A stretch of 64,000 bases of DNA, from assembly GCA_038049695.1 (NCBI GenBank), contig CP142461.1:28775001-28839000 (forward strand), written 5' to 3'. Below, piece after piece: positions 1-13,684 of this stretch. The stretch comes from Cinnamomum chago. Lineage: Eukaryota; Streptophyta; Magnoliopsida; Laurales; Lauraceae. Positions within the stretch are counted from its first letter, which is position 1. Each line of letters begins with the position of its first letter. Under the pieces are notes generated by a model. That model did no database searches, was not told where the DNA came from, and saw only the letters and a program-made list of their open reading frames with translations. The position numbers were made by a program, and so were the translations under genes.

Positions 1-1516
1 CACCCCATCGGATTTCCACTATCTATGTTTTTCAAAATGCTAAGTAATAACTTCTAACAATGTGCTTTTCTAGGCTAAGAATTAACCTTTACAAAATACT
101 TTTCTAAGGGTAAGCAATAACCTCTACACTATGCTTTTCTTTAGGCTAAGCAATAACCTCTTCAATATGTTTTTCTTAGGCTAAGCAATAACCTTTACAA
201 GAGTAGATTTCTCAAATAAGTGTCTACACAAACACTTTAAGAGTTACAATTAAAGCTCAAATACATTTGCCTCTAACATAGGCTAATATGAAATTGAAAA
301 GCAAACTCACACAACACTCTATGAAATGCGAAGATGACTGCTCATTGTGTGAAAACTTCAATCAAGTTTAAACATTAAGCCCAATGTGTATATGCTCAAA
401 GCGTTTAAAAGTTTAAGGCACACAAATAGATTTGATTGAAGTGAAATGCAAATCACATGTATAAATACTAACTTATTGATGACATGAAAATCAAAGGCTC
501 ACAAGTTGTATGAAACTATTTAAGACTAAACATGTGATACATGTATAATGTTGTTTTCAAAAACCAACTAGGTTAACCATTGTTCTTATGTGATTGAAAA
601 CAACATATGTAGATTCAACCAAGTAAATGACTCATGCTATAAAACAAATCAAAGATTTTAGCAAAGCATGATTTATGAAATTTAAAAAAAAAACTTGGTT
701 TGAATCAAGGTGAAGAATCCAATACAACTAAGATCAAAGATTAAATGTAAGTAATGGTTTCAACACATCGAAGTTATCATGCTAAAATTCATTTACCAAT
801 AATTTAAACAAAGCATGTAACATATGATTAGGAAAAGTAAAGCTTACTTAGATGATTAACTCATGATTCCAAGCTTTAGCTTCCTTTTATGACCCTTTAG
901 CCTTCATTAGCTCATTTCCCTTTGTTTGGCCTCAAAACACCTCAAGAATGGTCTCTTGGATGCTCAATAGCCCAAGGAAGAGCTCATTTTATAGAAAAAA
1001 AAGGAGTTCCAACAGCTCTCAAGTCGGTTGACCGACACTTGGAGTTCGGTTAACCGAACTCAAGGGTTATAAGCCCAACGGTCTTATTTTTGAAAAACTG
1101 CTTTTAGTGGCGGTTGCGGCCGCCAGTAAAGGTGATATATTGGCTGCTGGTAAAAGTCTGATTTTCCCAAAACTATGTTTTTCAAAGTATTTTTCTTGGG
1201 AGGACTTTGGGCCACGGAATGAAGCCTGGAAACATGTTTAAATCAATCTAAGAGTTTTAAAAACATGAATCTTAAAATGCCTAAGATAATTTGAAAGTTT
1301 TAAAATCATAGGCTTGCTTGATTAAAAAAGGAAACTTGTTTTCAGACTTAATGCATCCAAGTTTAAAATCCAAAACATGCATGTAACATGATTTTTAAAA
1401 GTCTTAAAAACAATGCATGTGCAAATACAGATTTCAAGTTTTTCTAAATCAATGCTGTGAAAATTCAAATGATAATTAAAATGTTAATGCATCCATCAAT
1501 TTGCAAAGCACAAAAT
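1..1516 (-). mobile_element. Partial LTR, same family as the solo LTR at 24,116-25,822
   Basis: Position 1 aligns with about 24,344 of the second copy and the match runs to the AAAATC at 1,511-1,516, so the start lies outside the window. Shared landmarks are the repeated 'aggctaagcaataacc' blocks, the palindrome block at about 1,022-1,062 and the tail at 1,490-1,516. A TATA box (TATAAAATGAG, minus strand, 983-993) puts transcription on the minus strand. The last 7 bases of the family (CCTAACA) are missing, so this copy is cut at its inner edge. No coding sequence is seen. Family assignment (Copia-type) is inference. Confidence 0.7.
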
Positions 1517-2601
1517 CAATTTGTAGGCACCTCATTAGGCCCCAATGATAGCCTTAAATACCTGTTATATATAGCGGTGCCCTCATTTCATCCATAATTG
1601 AATGATTAATGGCACAATTCAGATTAATAAATGACAATGAAGATGCTTGTTGATAGTTTTCGACTTAGTTCGACAATTTCTAAAAATTCATGAGAGAAAA
1701 GCCAAATTGCGTCGAGATCCTGAGTTAAGCTCACTATTCACACAAGGAATGGACCACGACACTAATCACACGTACTTCATACCACTTAAGACATGTTTAG
1801 GCCAATTTCCACAAAGATTACGCTTATCTTGCCTAAATGTCACCCCATCAGCCTAAGTTTAGGAGCTAAATCCATTGATCCAAATGCCTCCTTCTTCTTA
1901 TTGACCTCTGATCATTAAGATCTATGGACCATTGGATTCTACGCTTCGAGATCTTTCCGACGGTATGTAGAACTCCAGAATCCGACCAAATGGTCAAAAG
2001 TTATGAACTTCTGAAGTTAAGAAGAGATGGAAATCCACCTAGGCACCTCCTTATGGGCGCCCAGGTTGCTGAATTTCACATAGGCGCCCCAAGCTGGGTG
2101 CCCACACTGTCCAAGACCACCTAGACAACCCAAGTTGGGCGCCCACCCTCCAAATCCATTAAATTGGCCTAAAAATAGTCCGGGACCACTCAACATAGGG
2201 ACCCAACTTCAAAGAGTTGAAACCCTACCTAGGCATCATCCCTGTGCCGCCCAGCTTGCTGAATACCACATAGGCACCACCCCTTTGGCTCCTAGCCAAT
2301 TAAGTACCTATGTAGGTCCCCCATAGATGAACATTTATCCATCCAATCTCACCGATTCAATTCTAGAATAATCCGAGACCACTCCAAATTGGACCAAGCT
2401 CCGAAAATGAATCGAACCCACCTAGGTGCCACCCTATGGGCGCCCAAACTGCACAATTCCACTTGGGAGCTACCCCCTGGGCGCCCAGCCTATCTGCCAA
2501 ACCCTAATTCGTCCAAAACCCTAAATCTGCATTGGGATGCGCAGACCTTCTAGAAACTCATTTGAGAGGTAACCCTAATCCCTTTTGCACGCCCAAAACC
2601 C

Positions 2602-2609
2602 CTATATAA
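2602..2609 (+). promoter_or_regulatory. Candidate LTR TATA box
   Basis: CTATATAAG lies just upstream of a conserved-looking start region (GGATCTCTCAACCCC) and a purine-rich leader (2,640-2,760), the usual layout of a plant LTR U3/R junction. It suggests plus-strand transcription of the surrounding old element. Confidence 0.4.
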
Positions 2610-3659
2610 GGATCTCTCAACCCCATTTGCGAAGGGGGCTACAAAAAAGAGAGAAAAATAGAGAACAAGAAAGAGAGAAGGGTAGCCACAATAAGAGAAA
2701 ACCCTAGAACTAGAGGGGAAGGAGGGGAAAGAGAGAAGGAGGCTCTCATATCTTTAAGATCTAGAAGGAAGAGATCATCTAGAGCCATAGATTTCCGTGA
2801 AAGCTCCGGTCTAGGAACTTGAAGAACAAGATATAAATCGGTATTCCTAGATCTCTTCCATTCCATTATTGTTCATCTTCATTCTTAATTAGAAACATGC
2901 TTAGAATCATGCATAAATCGTAGATCTACATTAGGATTGCTATTTTCTTAATAAATCTAGCATTAATTCATCATCATGTTAGGAACATGCTTAGGTTCAT
3001 GCAAGTAGTGTAGATCTGCATTAATTTTGTAATTCTGATTTGCATAACTTAAGCAGATCTTGCATCTACATCATCATCCTCACCATTTAAATCGGGTAGA
3101 TTACACAGAGCTCTCGATAGAAAGGCTGGGCACCACCCTCTGGGCGCCTATCCTTTTTGAGACACGATGGGCGCATTCAACGAACTTTGCTGAAAACTTT
3201 TGCTAAGCAGGGTACATAGGCACCCTGTGGTGCCCAGGTGGGCTTCTCTACTTTTGAGCGCGATTTTTGATCTTTTGAGTTCTTGTTTGATTTGTAATAA
3301 ACTTCGAATTATCATTTTGATCACACATCATATTATAGGATCATTCGAATCATAAAATCATAAAAAAAAATTAAAAAAAGAATCATAAAACATAAAATCA
3401 CTTCTTCTCTTTCCTTACTCTCTAGTATATTAGACAAGAAACCAAAAACAAATCAAAATACAGTCAGAAAATTCAGAAATAATAGGTAGATACTCTAGGT
3501 TTTCGAATTTCGCGCCTAAGTAGGTTAAACCCTAATTAATTAAAAATTAACTACGACATTATAATTAATTAATCTAAAATCATTAAATCATTACAGACCC
3601 TAAAGCAGAGATTCTTAATTAATTTGGACTAAAATTGGATTAAGGGATCACTAAAATTA

Positions 3660-6331
3660 ATTAAGGAATCAAAACTGTCAAGATAGGCTCTGCACCTTTG
3701 GAGCCTAGCTTGCTTGTCCATTGGAAATCATTAATTAAAGACTAAACCTAATTAGCTAAGATCCTAATCAAATCCTAAATAACACTATAACACACTTTTA
3801 ACTAAAAAGACCTAGAACCTTACTCAATTCGAACTAGAATTAACCAAAAAATCACAAAACTCAAAAACCCTAAAATCTGTCAACCTAGACACCACTCCTT
3901 GGGCGTCCATCTTGCCAAAACCACCTGGGCGCCACCCCCTGAGCACCCAGCCTGTCAAATCCACCTGGGCGCCAACCCTTGGGTGCCTAGCCTGCATATC
4001 CCCCTGAAAACCCTTAATTAAAAATCAAACCTAATTAATTGACATTAGACTCAATCCCTAAGATTAATTAGAAATTAATTAGAACATTAGAATTAATTAA
4101 CATAAAAATTACTAAATCATTAAAAACCCTAAAACAGAGAGTCTTGATTAATTCGAACTACAAATCAAATTAAGGAATCACTAGAATTAATTAAGGAACC
4201 CAAACTATTAGGATAGGCTCCTCCACCTTGGAGCCTAGCTTGCTCATCCATTAAAAACCCTTAATCAAGAACTAAATCTGATTAATTAAGACCCTAATCT
4301 CACCCAAATTAATATAATAAAAAAATTTTAAAGTTAAAATACCTAGAACCTTAATCAATTCGGTCTTAAATTGATCTAAACATCACTAAACCGACAAAAC
4401 CTATAAAACAGTCAACCTGGTGCCTAGCCTGTCAAATCCACTTGGGCGCCACCCCCTTGGCGCCCTCAAAAACCCTTAATTAAAGATTAAACTCAATTAA
4501 TTAACTTTCAAACCAATCTCAATTGAACACGAAAAGACATTCCCCATCAAAATACATCAAATCCCATAAAAATTCAATCTTAAATTAATCTAAAAATCAC
4601 CAAATCACCAAAAACCTTGAAACTGTCCACGTAGGCACCACCCCCTGGGCGCCCAGGCTGTTCATTTTCAGAAAACCCCCAATTAACAACTAAACCTAAT
4701 TAATTAACATTCAAACCAATCCCAATTGAGTACTAAAATACACATCACATCAAAATACATCAATTCCCATAAAAATTCAATCTTGAATTAACCTAAAAAA
4801 CACAAAAGCAACCCAAACCTCAAAACAGTTAGCCTGGGTACCACCCCTTGGGCACCTAGCTTGTCTAATCCACTTAGGCACCACTCCATGGGAGCATAGA
4901 CTGCCAATTCTCTTGGAAACCTCAATTAAGGATTAAAGTCAATTAATTAAGATCTAATTCCATCCCAATTGCATACGAATAAACATCCCACGTCCAAATA
5001 CATCCAATCCTATAAAAATTCAATCTAGAATTAACCTAAGGATCACCGAACTGACCCAAACTTCAAAACAATTAGCCTGGGCACCACCCTCTGGGCGCCC
5101 AGCCCATGAACTCCACTTAGGCATCATCCCTTGGGCAACTAGACTACCAATTCCCTTGGAAACCTCAACTGAGGGTTAAACTCAATTAATTAAGATCTAA
5201 TTCCATCCCAATTGAATACGAATAAACATCCCACATCCAAATACATCAAGTCCTATAAAAATTCAATCTTGAATTAACCTAAGAACCATCAAATAGATCG
5301 AAACCTTAAGACAGTCAGCCTGGGCACCACCCTCTAGGCACCCAGCCTATCCATTTTAAGAAACACCCCAATTAACAACTTAGCCTAATCAATTGACACT
5401 CAAACCAATCCCAATCGAGTACAGAGATACACTTCCCACCAAAATACATCCAATCCCATAAAAATCCAATCTAAAGACAACCCTAAAAAACCCGAAACCC
5501 TTAAAAACCAACAAAAAGCAATGTAGACTCCCCCTTGTGGCGTGTAGCCTACATCTCTACCCTAATTCATCAACTCAACTAAAAACCAATCATTGAACAC
5601 CTTACAACTTAAATTAACTAAGACTAGAACGTAAAACAATCCCCGGACCCAAGGAACAGTAATTAAGTCCGATCCGGAATACTTGAAAATCAAAGATAAT
5701 TCATCTGGGCTCCACCCTCTTGGTGCCTATCCCTTCATTTACACTGAAACGTGAATTCTCGACTTTGTTTCAAAACCCGGATCCGAATCATTTTGACATT
5801 TGAACATCAAAGACCAATCTGACACATTAAAATTTATCAATTAAAGCCCACTGGAATTTGGAATATAAGTGAATTATCCCGAAAGTCATATAAAACACAA
5901 ACTGTCAGGATAGGCTCCACCCCTTGGGCTACTACCCTGCTTTAAACACTGAATCGTGATTTTCAATTACGTTTCAAATTTCGATTTGAAATTGACTTTA
6001 ACAAAACATCCCAAAACATTAAAACAATTCACCGAACCAAAACATAGCCCTTAATGCCCATTAGAATTTCGAAAAGAAATCAAAGAGGTTGAAAAATACG
6101 AACTGTCAGGATAGGCTCCACCCCTTGGGCGCCTATCCCTACTTGATATACCAAATTGTGATTCTCAATCTAGTTTCGAATTCCGTATCAAAATTAACAT
6201 AAACAGACTCTCTCAGGACGCATAACCATATTGAAAACTTAATTACCTTGACTTAAACCCCCTAGAATTCTGAATAGAGCCCGAAAAATCATGAAAGTGC
6301 AAAACTGTCAGGATAGGCTCCTCCCATGTGG
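3660..6331. repeat. Degenerate tandem array with GGCGCC-rich cores
   Basis: Units of roughly 200-245 bp repeat with strong divergence. Each has an AT-rich part (AATTAATTAA, AAATCACCAAA) and a GC-rich core such as CTGGGCACCACCCTCTGGGC. Cores fall near 4,627, 4,827, 5,067 and 5,311. A variant core (GTCAGGATAGGCTCCACCCC) sits near 5,903, 6,103 and 6,305. The CACTA element inserted inside one variant core, and the array resumes at 22,786 with another core at about 22,970. Confidence 0.6.
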
Positions 6332-6360
6332 CACTACAAGAATTTGCACTTTTACCGGCG
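6332..6360 (+). repeat. CACTA terminal inverted repeat, left
   Basis: 29-bp terminus beginning CACTACAAG. It is inverted against 22,757-22,785 with 2 mismatches. Confidence 0.85.
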
Positions 6361-7654
6361 TTTTTCTCCGGCGCAATAAGTAAACACCGGGAAAAGTATT
6401 ACTTTTGCCAGCGCAAAAGCCTATTTCGCCGGGAAAAGATAAAGTTTTCCCGGCGACATTTTTTCGCGACAAATGTTAGATTTTTTCTAGCGTTTTTTTA
6501 ATTTTTCGCCGACAAAGGTTAGGTTTTTCCCGACGTTTTTTAATTTTGCCAGCAAATGTTAGATTTTCCCCGGCGATTTTTTCTTTTCGCCGGCAAAGGT
6601 CTATGTTTTATCGTCAATCTGAATAGTTCGTCGGCAAATTTCACCCCGCCAGTTCCGCCAAATATTAGCACCTCTACTTTTCTAATATATTTTCAAAACT
6701 ACTTTTGCCGGCGCATAATTCGCGCTGGCATTGTTATTACTAATTCCCCTACCCGAAACAATCTTCTCAATCGACCCATCTCCAACACGCGCATAGTAAA
6801 CCCTCACATCGTCCTTGCCCTCTGCATCTCCCTCTCTCTCGGTCCCTCGCGCATCTCTCTCTCAACGCACGCAGTGCTAGCCCATCTCGCCTCCCTCCCT
6901 CATTTCTCTCGATCCCTCTGTCTCCCTGCGCAGTTGATAATGGACTGATTCACAAGTCTCTCTCAATCCCTCCGTCTCTCTCACCTTTGCGTCTCGCCCG
7001 TCTCCCAAGTCGGTTCTGGTTTCATAACCAGAACGAAGGATAGAGGAGAAGAGAGTCTGACTTGCTCTCTGAAGGACTGCAGTCCCCGATCGTCGCTGCC
7101 GGAGAAGGACGGGGCTGCCCGCCATCCATACCTTGCCGTTCGTCCCACTAGAGAAGAACGAGGGCCTGGACTGTTGTCGCCTTGATCCTCGCCCCCTTCT
7201 CGAATCCGCAGAGTAAGTCTCTATTCCAAGCCCTTTCCGATCTCATTTCCCCCTTTCCCCTCCTTCGATTTCATCGGATTTTGCTGTTGAGGCATCATGA
7301 CAGATTGGATTATTCTTTCTTCTTAGGCATCAAAATATAATCTGGTTTTTGTACTATTTTTTGATTTGGTTGTCATTAAAAAACATGGTTGTATATGCAA
7401 CAATTCCCTTTACCACCATTCCTCGCAAGTTACTTGCATCAGTACTATATCTACAATCAAAAGTATAGATATAAATAATGGATGTGGTAATTAGAAAGAA
7501 AAGAAGAAAGATGGGTCCATTTATCAATTTCCATAGAAAATGGAAGAGATTCTTACATGATTAAGAACAGGTGTCAGAGATTTTCTTCCAATATTTTCTT
7601 TTTTAAAATTAGTTTTGTGCTTTTAAATCTGGGTAATTTTGTTTTACCTTCCAG

Positions 7655-7887
7655 ACAAGTATACTGATATCCTACTGGGAACCCCTGTAGCCAGAGACAG
7701 GTTATATGCTGGCCCCCATTGCTATTTCACTGCTTACTTAAATGAAACCAGAGCAGAGAAGATTGTAGCAGCCTGTGGCTTGATAGGCATCGTTCTGTTG
7801 TCATCCATGGAAAAAGGGGAAAAGAACAAGAAGAAAAACCAATGTCATGAGAAGAAACCAAAAGGACCAGGAAATAAGGAGACATAA
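7655..7887 (+). pseudogene. Candidate captured exon inside the CACTA element, gene not recognised
   Basis: A pyrimidine-rich tract ending CCTTCCAG (to 7,654) looks like a splice acceptor. The reading frame after it runs 77 codons and contains a well-composed stretch (TDILLGTPVARDRLYAGPHC, then YFTAYLNETRAEKIVAACGL) unlike the low-complexity surroundings, followed by a Lys-rich tail to a stop. Upstream at about 6,830-7,215 is CT-rich, 5'UTR-like sequence ending in a plausible donor (AGAGTAAGTC). I do not recognise the family. It could be part of a captured host gene or of the element's own ancestral gene. Confidence 0.35.
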
Positions 7888-8094
7888 AAAGAAGAAAATC
7901 TAAATAAAATCCATAGTATATGTCACCCTATGCTTTTTAAAGAATGTAACAACCATATATGACAAGGTAACACAAAAAGTATAGAACCACCAAACCAACC
8001 CCGCCATGTCATTTATCCATAGCTTGCATTCAAGAAAGAGTAAGAGGCTTACTGTCCAATAAGTGAACAGCCTGGTATTGTTATCCCTATATAG

Positions 8095-8179
8095 ATCTGG
8101 GCTGACCTGTTATCGCCATAAAGATTACGTGTCAGCATTGGAGCTTGTTAGAGCTTATGGAGGTCACTTTGCTGCGAAG
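8095..8179 (+). pseudogene. Candidate short captured exon inside the CACTA element
   Basis: An AG at 8,093-8,094 and a donor (GAAG/GTATGG) at 8,180 bound an 85-bp stretch with an open frame reading GLTCYRHKDYVSALELVRAY then GGHFAAK. The peptide looks like real protein sequence but I cannot name it. It may belong to the same gene as the candidate exon at 7,655-7,887. Confidence 0.3.
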
Positions 8180-10599
8180 GTATGGTGTTTCAGAGATCTC
8201 TATTTCAATATTTGTTTCATGGAGCATAGAATTGTTTCTCATTGAATTTGTCTTCCAAGCTTTTTGATTGCCACACTGGAGATCTTTTAGATAAATAGTT
8301 GTTGTCTTCTTATTTATTTCGACGTTCTCAATATTTTGTACCCAAAAATACAACAGGATTAGTATGTTTAATCTTTGAATCTTTTTCTCTCAGTTTTTTA
8401 TGATCATGGTAATAGCTTCTGAAAGAGAGGAAAAAAAAGTAAAGAAAAAAGAACTTGAAAGGATCCGTAATTTCCTCTGGGAGGGGCATGAAATTAATAT
8501 TTGGAGGATCTGAGAGAGAATATAGTTCTTCCCAGCCAAGGGATTGCAGAGGTTTGGAAAAGAAAGAAGAATGCCATGGAGAAACATCATCAAAATTAAT
8601 GCAAAACTTAATCATAGCGTATCCTGATTATCCTTTTCATATCACACTACTTAAACCATTTCATCACTTATCCTAGCCTAGTAATGATAGATCATGTACG
8701 GTTGGTTAGGAGATGTGTAGTTTTACTTCTTATCTTAAGTATCTTTGATTATGTCATATTTGCCTGGAGCATGGATACAAGGTGCCAGGTGTGAAGAGCT
8801 GTGGAAAACACAACAAGCTGCCATGTCCATAAAAATCTATAATTTATAGGAAGTTATAAGTATATTTTGTTATACGGCTTTTAGTTTCTAAAGTTACTTT
8901 CGTGAATTAATAAAATTCAATGAAAGAATTCTCTAAATGACATAGGCACATAGCTATACATGTGAAGGCAGTAGGTTGTGTTGGAAGTAGGTGGGCCTCG
9001 TGGATAGGTTTTCAAAACTTTTTGACCCACTTGACTCAGGGATCAACTATCCAGAAGGCTATAACCCAATTCAGGATGCAATCCCTCATTCTCATCAATC
9101 ATGTACAGCAATATAACCTATCTAGAAGACAGAAATCAGCAACTACAAGCAACAAAATAATCTACAAGTAGATAAGCAGATTATACCTTTGGAGCCCGGT
9201 AGTGCTCTAATCGAGGAGAAGACAACCAACTAGAACAAGAATTCTTCTTGAAGCAATTAAAGATCTCCAAGACCTTGTTGTCTTCCACGCTATGACCCTC
9301 TATCAGATCTCTTTTCTCAAGAAGATGTGTGGGATCTCCAAGAGAAAACCCTACTAGAAACTCTAAGGAACTAGAAGGCAACTAAAAGAGAGAGAAGAGA
9401 AGAAAATTGTACAACACTTACACAAATAAAGAGGGTTGGGCGGGCACTCTTATGGCTGGACGTCCAAGGGGTATATTCCCCTTTAAATAGCCCTCAAGTC
9501 TCCTCTCTTATCTCTCTTACTAATTTATATTAGAAGTCACACTTCCACACAAATTAGTAGCTTACTATTACCGCTATTAGAAGTCCCACTTCAAATAGAA
9601 ATAGTAACTTTCTAATTCCTTCCTTTTAGAGTTTAAGTATGAATAGAATCTTTCTAATACATGGGCTAGCGTGGGGACCACTAGGGATTCCTTAGAAAGT
9701 TGGCTTCAACTGGGACACGCGACCCCACATCTTATGTGTAATCCGGGCCCACAGTTAATTGAAAATAACACCACTATATAAATGCAATTGCACTCCAGTC
9801 TTAGGAATAAATTATAATGAAGACCCTAAACTTTCCAATTACCACAAGTAGGCCCCTCTATCATTATCCATGGATCAATTGGAATAAATCTGTCCCATCC
9901 AATCTTAGATCCACATCTTATTATCCTTGAGCCCCAATTAATTACAGTGATCATCAGTACAATCCAATTTGTCACGCCCCCAACCCGGAACTTCGGGGGC
10001 GCGAATGGGATTAAGCAAAAATATATTTTCCTCCCAAGATCCGCATGTGTAAAGACAACACATTCCAACACATTCTTAATATTTTGCGAAAGCTTTCGTG
10101 GCGTTGCGACCCGAAGTCCGTAGTCATCGGGTTCCGTGACACACTTAACCCCTAGCATATAGCTATTATATCAAGAACCATATCAGACTGGAGTAAACCA
10201 TCAAACAAAGTACAGAGCTGACAGTAACAGGATATTACATTCCCATATATGTTCAAGTTACAATTATCAATGTACATTAATTAAGAATTTCAAGAAAAGG
10301 CTAATAGAAGCCATACAACAACAATCTAATAACCACTACCCATATGTGACACAACTCCGATGTCAAGCTCAATGTCTACATGACACAGCCGACAAAACAA
10401 CCTGCAAAGCATGGCTCCACAGCCAACAAAAGCGCTCATCTAGGGACGAAGAAGTCTGGACCTGAGTACCAAAAGTAGTGGGTCAGACACGACGGTCTGG
10501 CAGGTGGATGAAAAGATAATAAATATACTGAAGAATAAAACATATGATAAATCATGCTATTTGATCAAAGGCTGCATATAATTAAACGGGTGCAAAAAT

Positions 10600-10970
10600 C
10601 GAGGATATCTGACAACACATGTATTCGTTTTAAGCACGGGTAAAACAGGAAGATCTAACAAAACATATGTTCATTTACATCATCTATAAAAGCATAGATA
10701 TTTGACAATCGGGTGTTCGTCTAAAACATGTATAAATGCAGAGGTCTGGCAAAACAAACGTTCATTTAAAACGTGTGTAATCATAGAAATCTGGCAAAAC
10801 CAATGTTCATTTGAAACATATGTAAAAGCATGGGTATTTAACCAAATCGGGTATTCATTTAAAACGTGTATAAACATAGAAATCTGGTAAAACAAGTGTC
10901 ATTTAAAACGTATTTAAAAGCACGGATATTTAACAAATCGGGCATTCATTTAAAACATGTGTGTGTACAA
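10600..10970. repeat. About 60-bp tandem repeats within the LTR
   Basis: Repeated phrases of the type 'ATTCATTTAAAACGTGTAT' plus 'AATCTGGCAAAACAA' recur every 55-60 bp, about six times. The partner LTR (about 16,480-16,820) has one extra unit, so the array changed copy number between the two LTRs. Confidence 0.7.
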
Positions 10971-12106
10971 AGAACCGGAAACAATATAACAATAACTGAA
11001 TTTACCTTGGAGAATATTAACACCTGTTTAAATAATAACTTTCATAAAAGAAATGAATCATTTATCGGAAAACAAATAAGCAATATAAAACATGTCAGGT
11101 ATCCAAGGAATCGGGAACTAACAAGATGGCAAGCACATAAAGCTAAGTCCTCTATCACCAAAGTGATAAAAGTAAAACGGGACGTTGGTCTCAGTCACAC
11201 AAGGTGAGGAGATTCAACGAAAACATATATACAATATAAATATACGGGACGGGACCACGATAGCGAACCGGGTATCGGGACGGGACCACGGTAATAAACC
11301 GAGCTTCGGGATCCAAACTGCAGCCGGCGGGACGGGAGGGGATCTCCAAGTCGGTGGATCAAACCGACAAGGTTATCCAAGCTTAGTGATGCCGACTCAT
11401 AGGTCAAATATCGGAAATCAAGACATGTGCAAATAAATCGAGTGTGAGTAAATAAACGGACGGGGCAAGAATGCTCAAAGGTATAACTTTCATTTCATGT
11501 TGGGCAATACATTTCGAGACAAGTAACTGTTACTAGTGTAACTTCAATGCATTCGGGAAAACAAGTCGTGTAATGTAAATCTCGGAAATGAAGAAATACA
11601 ATGAACTATTACAATTTCGGGTAAAATATTGGTTTCAAGATTTATTTAAGGTGAATAGGGGTCCCGTATGTCGATTATAATAATGACTTTGTACTCCTTG
11701 AGTTTGAAGACATTCCGGGCTCCTTATACACTTTACGATTTTCAAAACTTTAAATGAGCTTATAGATAATACTAGACGGTACGTTAAAAATCAAACTATA
11801 AACAGTCCATCCTAAGTATGATGTTAATCCTGAAGCATCGTACAACCTACTCAGTCACCAAAAGGGATAGGATTCGCGATACCCAAGGAAATAGACTTCG
11901 CGTATAGATATAAGGAAGGTATCGCGTTGTCCCATACCATTCAAGATTGAATTAGATTGGATTCTTATGCAACCGAACTAACCATGAAGAACGTCGGCTC
12001 AAGACATCTTCACATATGGTCCAGTGAGTCCAAAAAGGGTAGCCAAAGTCCCACCTAAGCCCATCCAAAAACAGGGTAAAAATCCCTTCCAACAGGGATT
12101 TCCCAG

Positions 12107-12285
12107 TTGGCCCGGTCGACCTGGCCCAGGTCCGGTCGACCCCTTACACAGCAGCCTCGGTCAACCGAGCCCATGGTCGGTCGACCGGGAGTTGTATCTG
12201 AAATGGGTAACAGTAATTTGGTCAGGCTCCCAAGGAGCCTGACCCTGTGTCGCAGGTCGACCGAGCCCCCGCCAGGTCGACCGCG
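12107..12285. repeat. Cluster of GGTCGACC palindromes
   Basis: At least six copies or near-copies of GGTCGACC (a SalI-type palindrome) fall in about 180 bp. They are repeated with one more copy in the right LTR at about 17,967-18,165. The same core appears in the solo LTR at 25,168-25,302. Confidence 0.75.
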
Positions 12286-13154
12286 TACACTGCGGAACAG
12301 AACCCAGGTTCTGTTCTGCAGTGGGTTGGGTCCTTCTCTTCTTCCCTCCTTTCTCTTCCACTTGCACTCTTATACAAACTGAGCTTTTCCTTCCTTCAAC
12401 AAACATCCAAACTAAAATAAAAACTCCCATCAAAACTTCAATGAACATTAAATCCAAACACCTTCTTCTTCACATTCAAACATCAAAGAAAAGAAAACCA
12501 CTATCCATAAGATTCATCTACACTTTAACAACATAATGGATACATTTATCAAGATGTATAATAGAGAAATCAACTCATCAATATGTATTTCAAAAGTAAT
12601 AGAAATCAAGGCAAGGAAAACTATGAAAACACATGTAAAAATCATTAAGAACCAATTGTGTAAAACAAAAGATTTCCATGAAACATGTAAATGTTCAAAA
12701 ACTTATCCATTCATCCACTTGACTTAGGTCCAAGCTAGCCAAACCAAGCCTCTAATCACCTCTTAATCTCAAATCTAAGCTACAAGCAAAAACCCCCAAA
12801 TCAAACCCTAAAATGGGTCAAACAATGAAAGACAAGGAATGGGCTCAAACCAAACTAGGAAATAGAACCTAAGGGAAAACCAAAGCTCAACAATAGAAGA
12901 TGAAAAGAAGTCCTTACCTCTAGGGCCATCAATCAACAAGAAGAAGCTTGAAATAGGGGCTGCCCACCTTAGTTTTGCACCAAAACAGCATCCATGCGAA
13001 GTCGGAGAGATGGGGAAGAAGATGGCAAGGTTGGGTTTCCAAATGGCAAGGATTTCCTCCATGAATGGGGAGGAGAAAACAAGAAGAAAAGGGAGGGGAA
13101 GCTCAGTTGCAGAGCCCCCCCTTTGGCTGCAACGAATGAGTGAGGGGAGAGGGG

Positions 13155-13172
13155 AGAGTCATCTTTTATAAT
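13155..13172 (-). promoter_or_regulatory. Candidate LTR TATA box (minus strand)
   Basis: On the minus strand the sequence reads CCATTATAAAAGATGACTC, a good plant TATA box in the first 530 bp of the LTR. The same site is present in the partner LTR near 19,010. Confidence 0.45.
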
Positions 13173-13684
13173 GGGTGGGTGTGGGCCCCACCACACCAAA
13201 TACTTGCCAAGGGTAAAACTTCAATTTCTGGGCCTCGGCTGCGATCGACGAAGAAGAGGAAAATGTTTCTCATAAAATCTAGTTTTCAAAAAGTATAATT
13301 TTGGCATGGTTCTGGGATCTCAAAATTTGGGTCCAGTTTCAATGTGAAAAGACCGATTTTGCCCTTAGGGCTGGAAAAACTGATTTTCGGAGCTTCGAAT
13401 GGGTACGGAGTGAATACGAAAGTTGTAGAGATTAACAAAATAAGTCAAACGAGGCTAAAACAAGAATTATCGGGAATTTTGAATAGTCTCCCAATCACGC
13501 GCAAAGTCACTAAAAGAATCCCCAAAGGGTCCCACTAATCACAAAGGCACTCAAAACTCCCCAAAACTTTTGAAAAACTATTCTAGCTCACAAACTCAAC
13601 CCAACAAGCACTAATCCCACTAAAAGAAACTAATCCACAATTAAAACAACACTAATCCAGGAAATTAGGGGTCGGGTTCTCACA

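Larger units (their letters stand above)
1517..6331. mobile_element. Old LTR-retrotransposon-like sequence, interrupted by the CACTA element
   Basis: No open reading frame of note. The stretch holds scattered GGGCGCCC-type palindromes from 2,050 on, a TATA box at 2,602-2,609, a purine-rich leader after it, and then a degenerate tandem array to 6,331. A start at TGTAGGCACC (1,522) would fit an LTR start, but I could not find its partner end. The same sequence type resumes at 22,786 after the CACTA element. Superfamily not determined. Confidence 0.45.
9970..13684 (-). repeat. LARD-like element, 3' LTR in minus orientation (3,715 bp)
   Basis: It begins TGTCACGCCCCC and ends TTCTCACA, so on the minus strand it runs TGTGAGAA..GTGACA. 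It aligns end to end with 15,777-19,535. Clear differences are one missing 60-bp tandem unit near 10,770, about 24 bp missing in the GGTCGACC block near 12,150, and about 30 bp extra near 12,560. It holds a tandem-repeat block, a GGTCGACC cluster and a minus-strand TATA box. No functional ORF. Confidence 0.85.
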
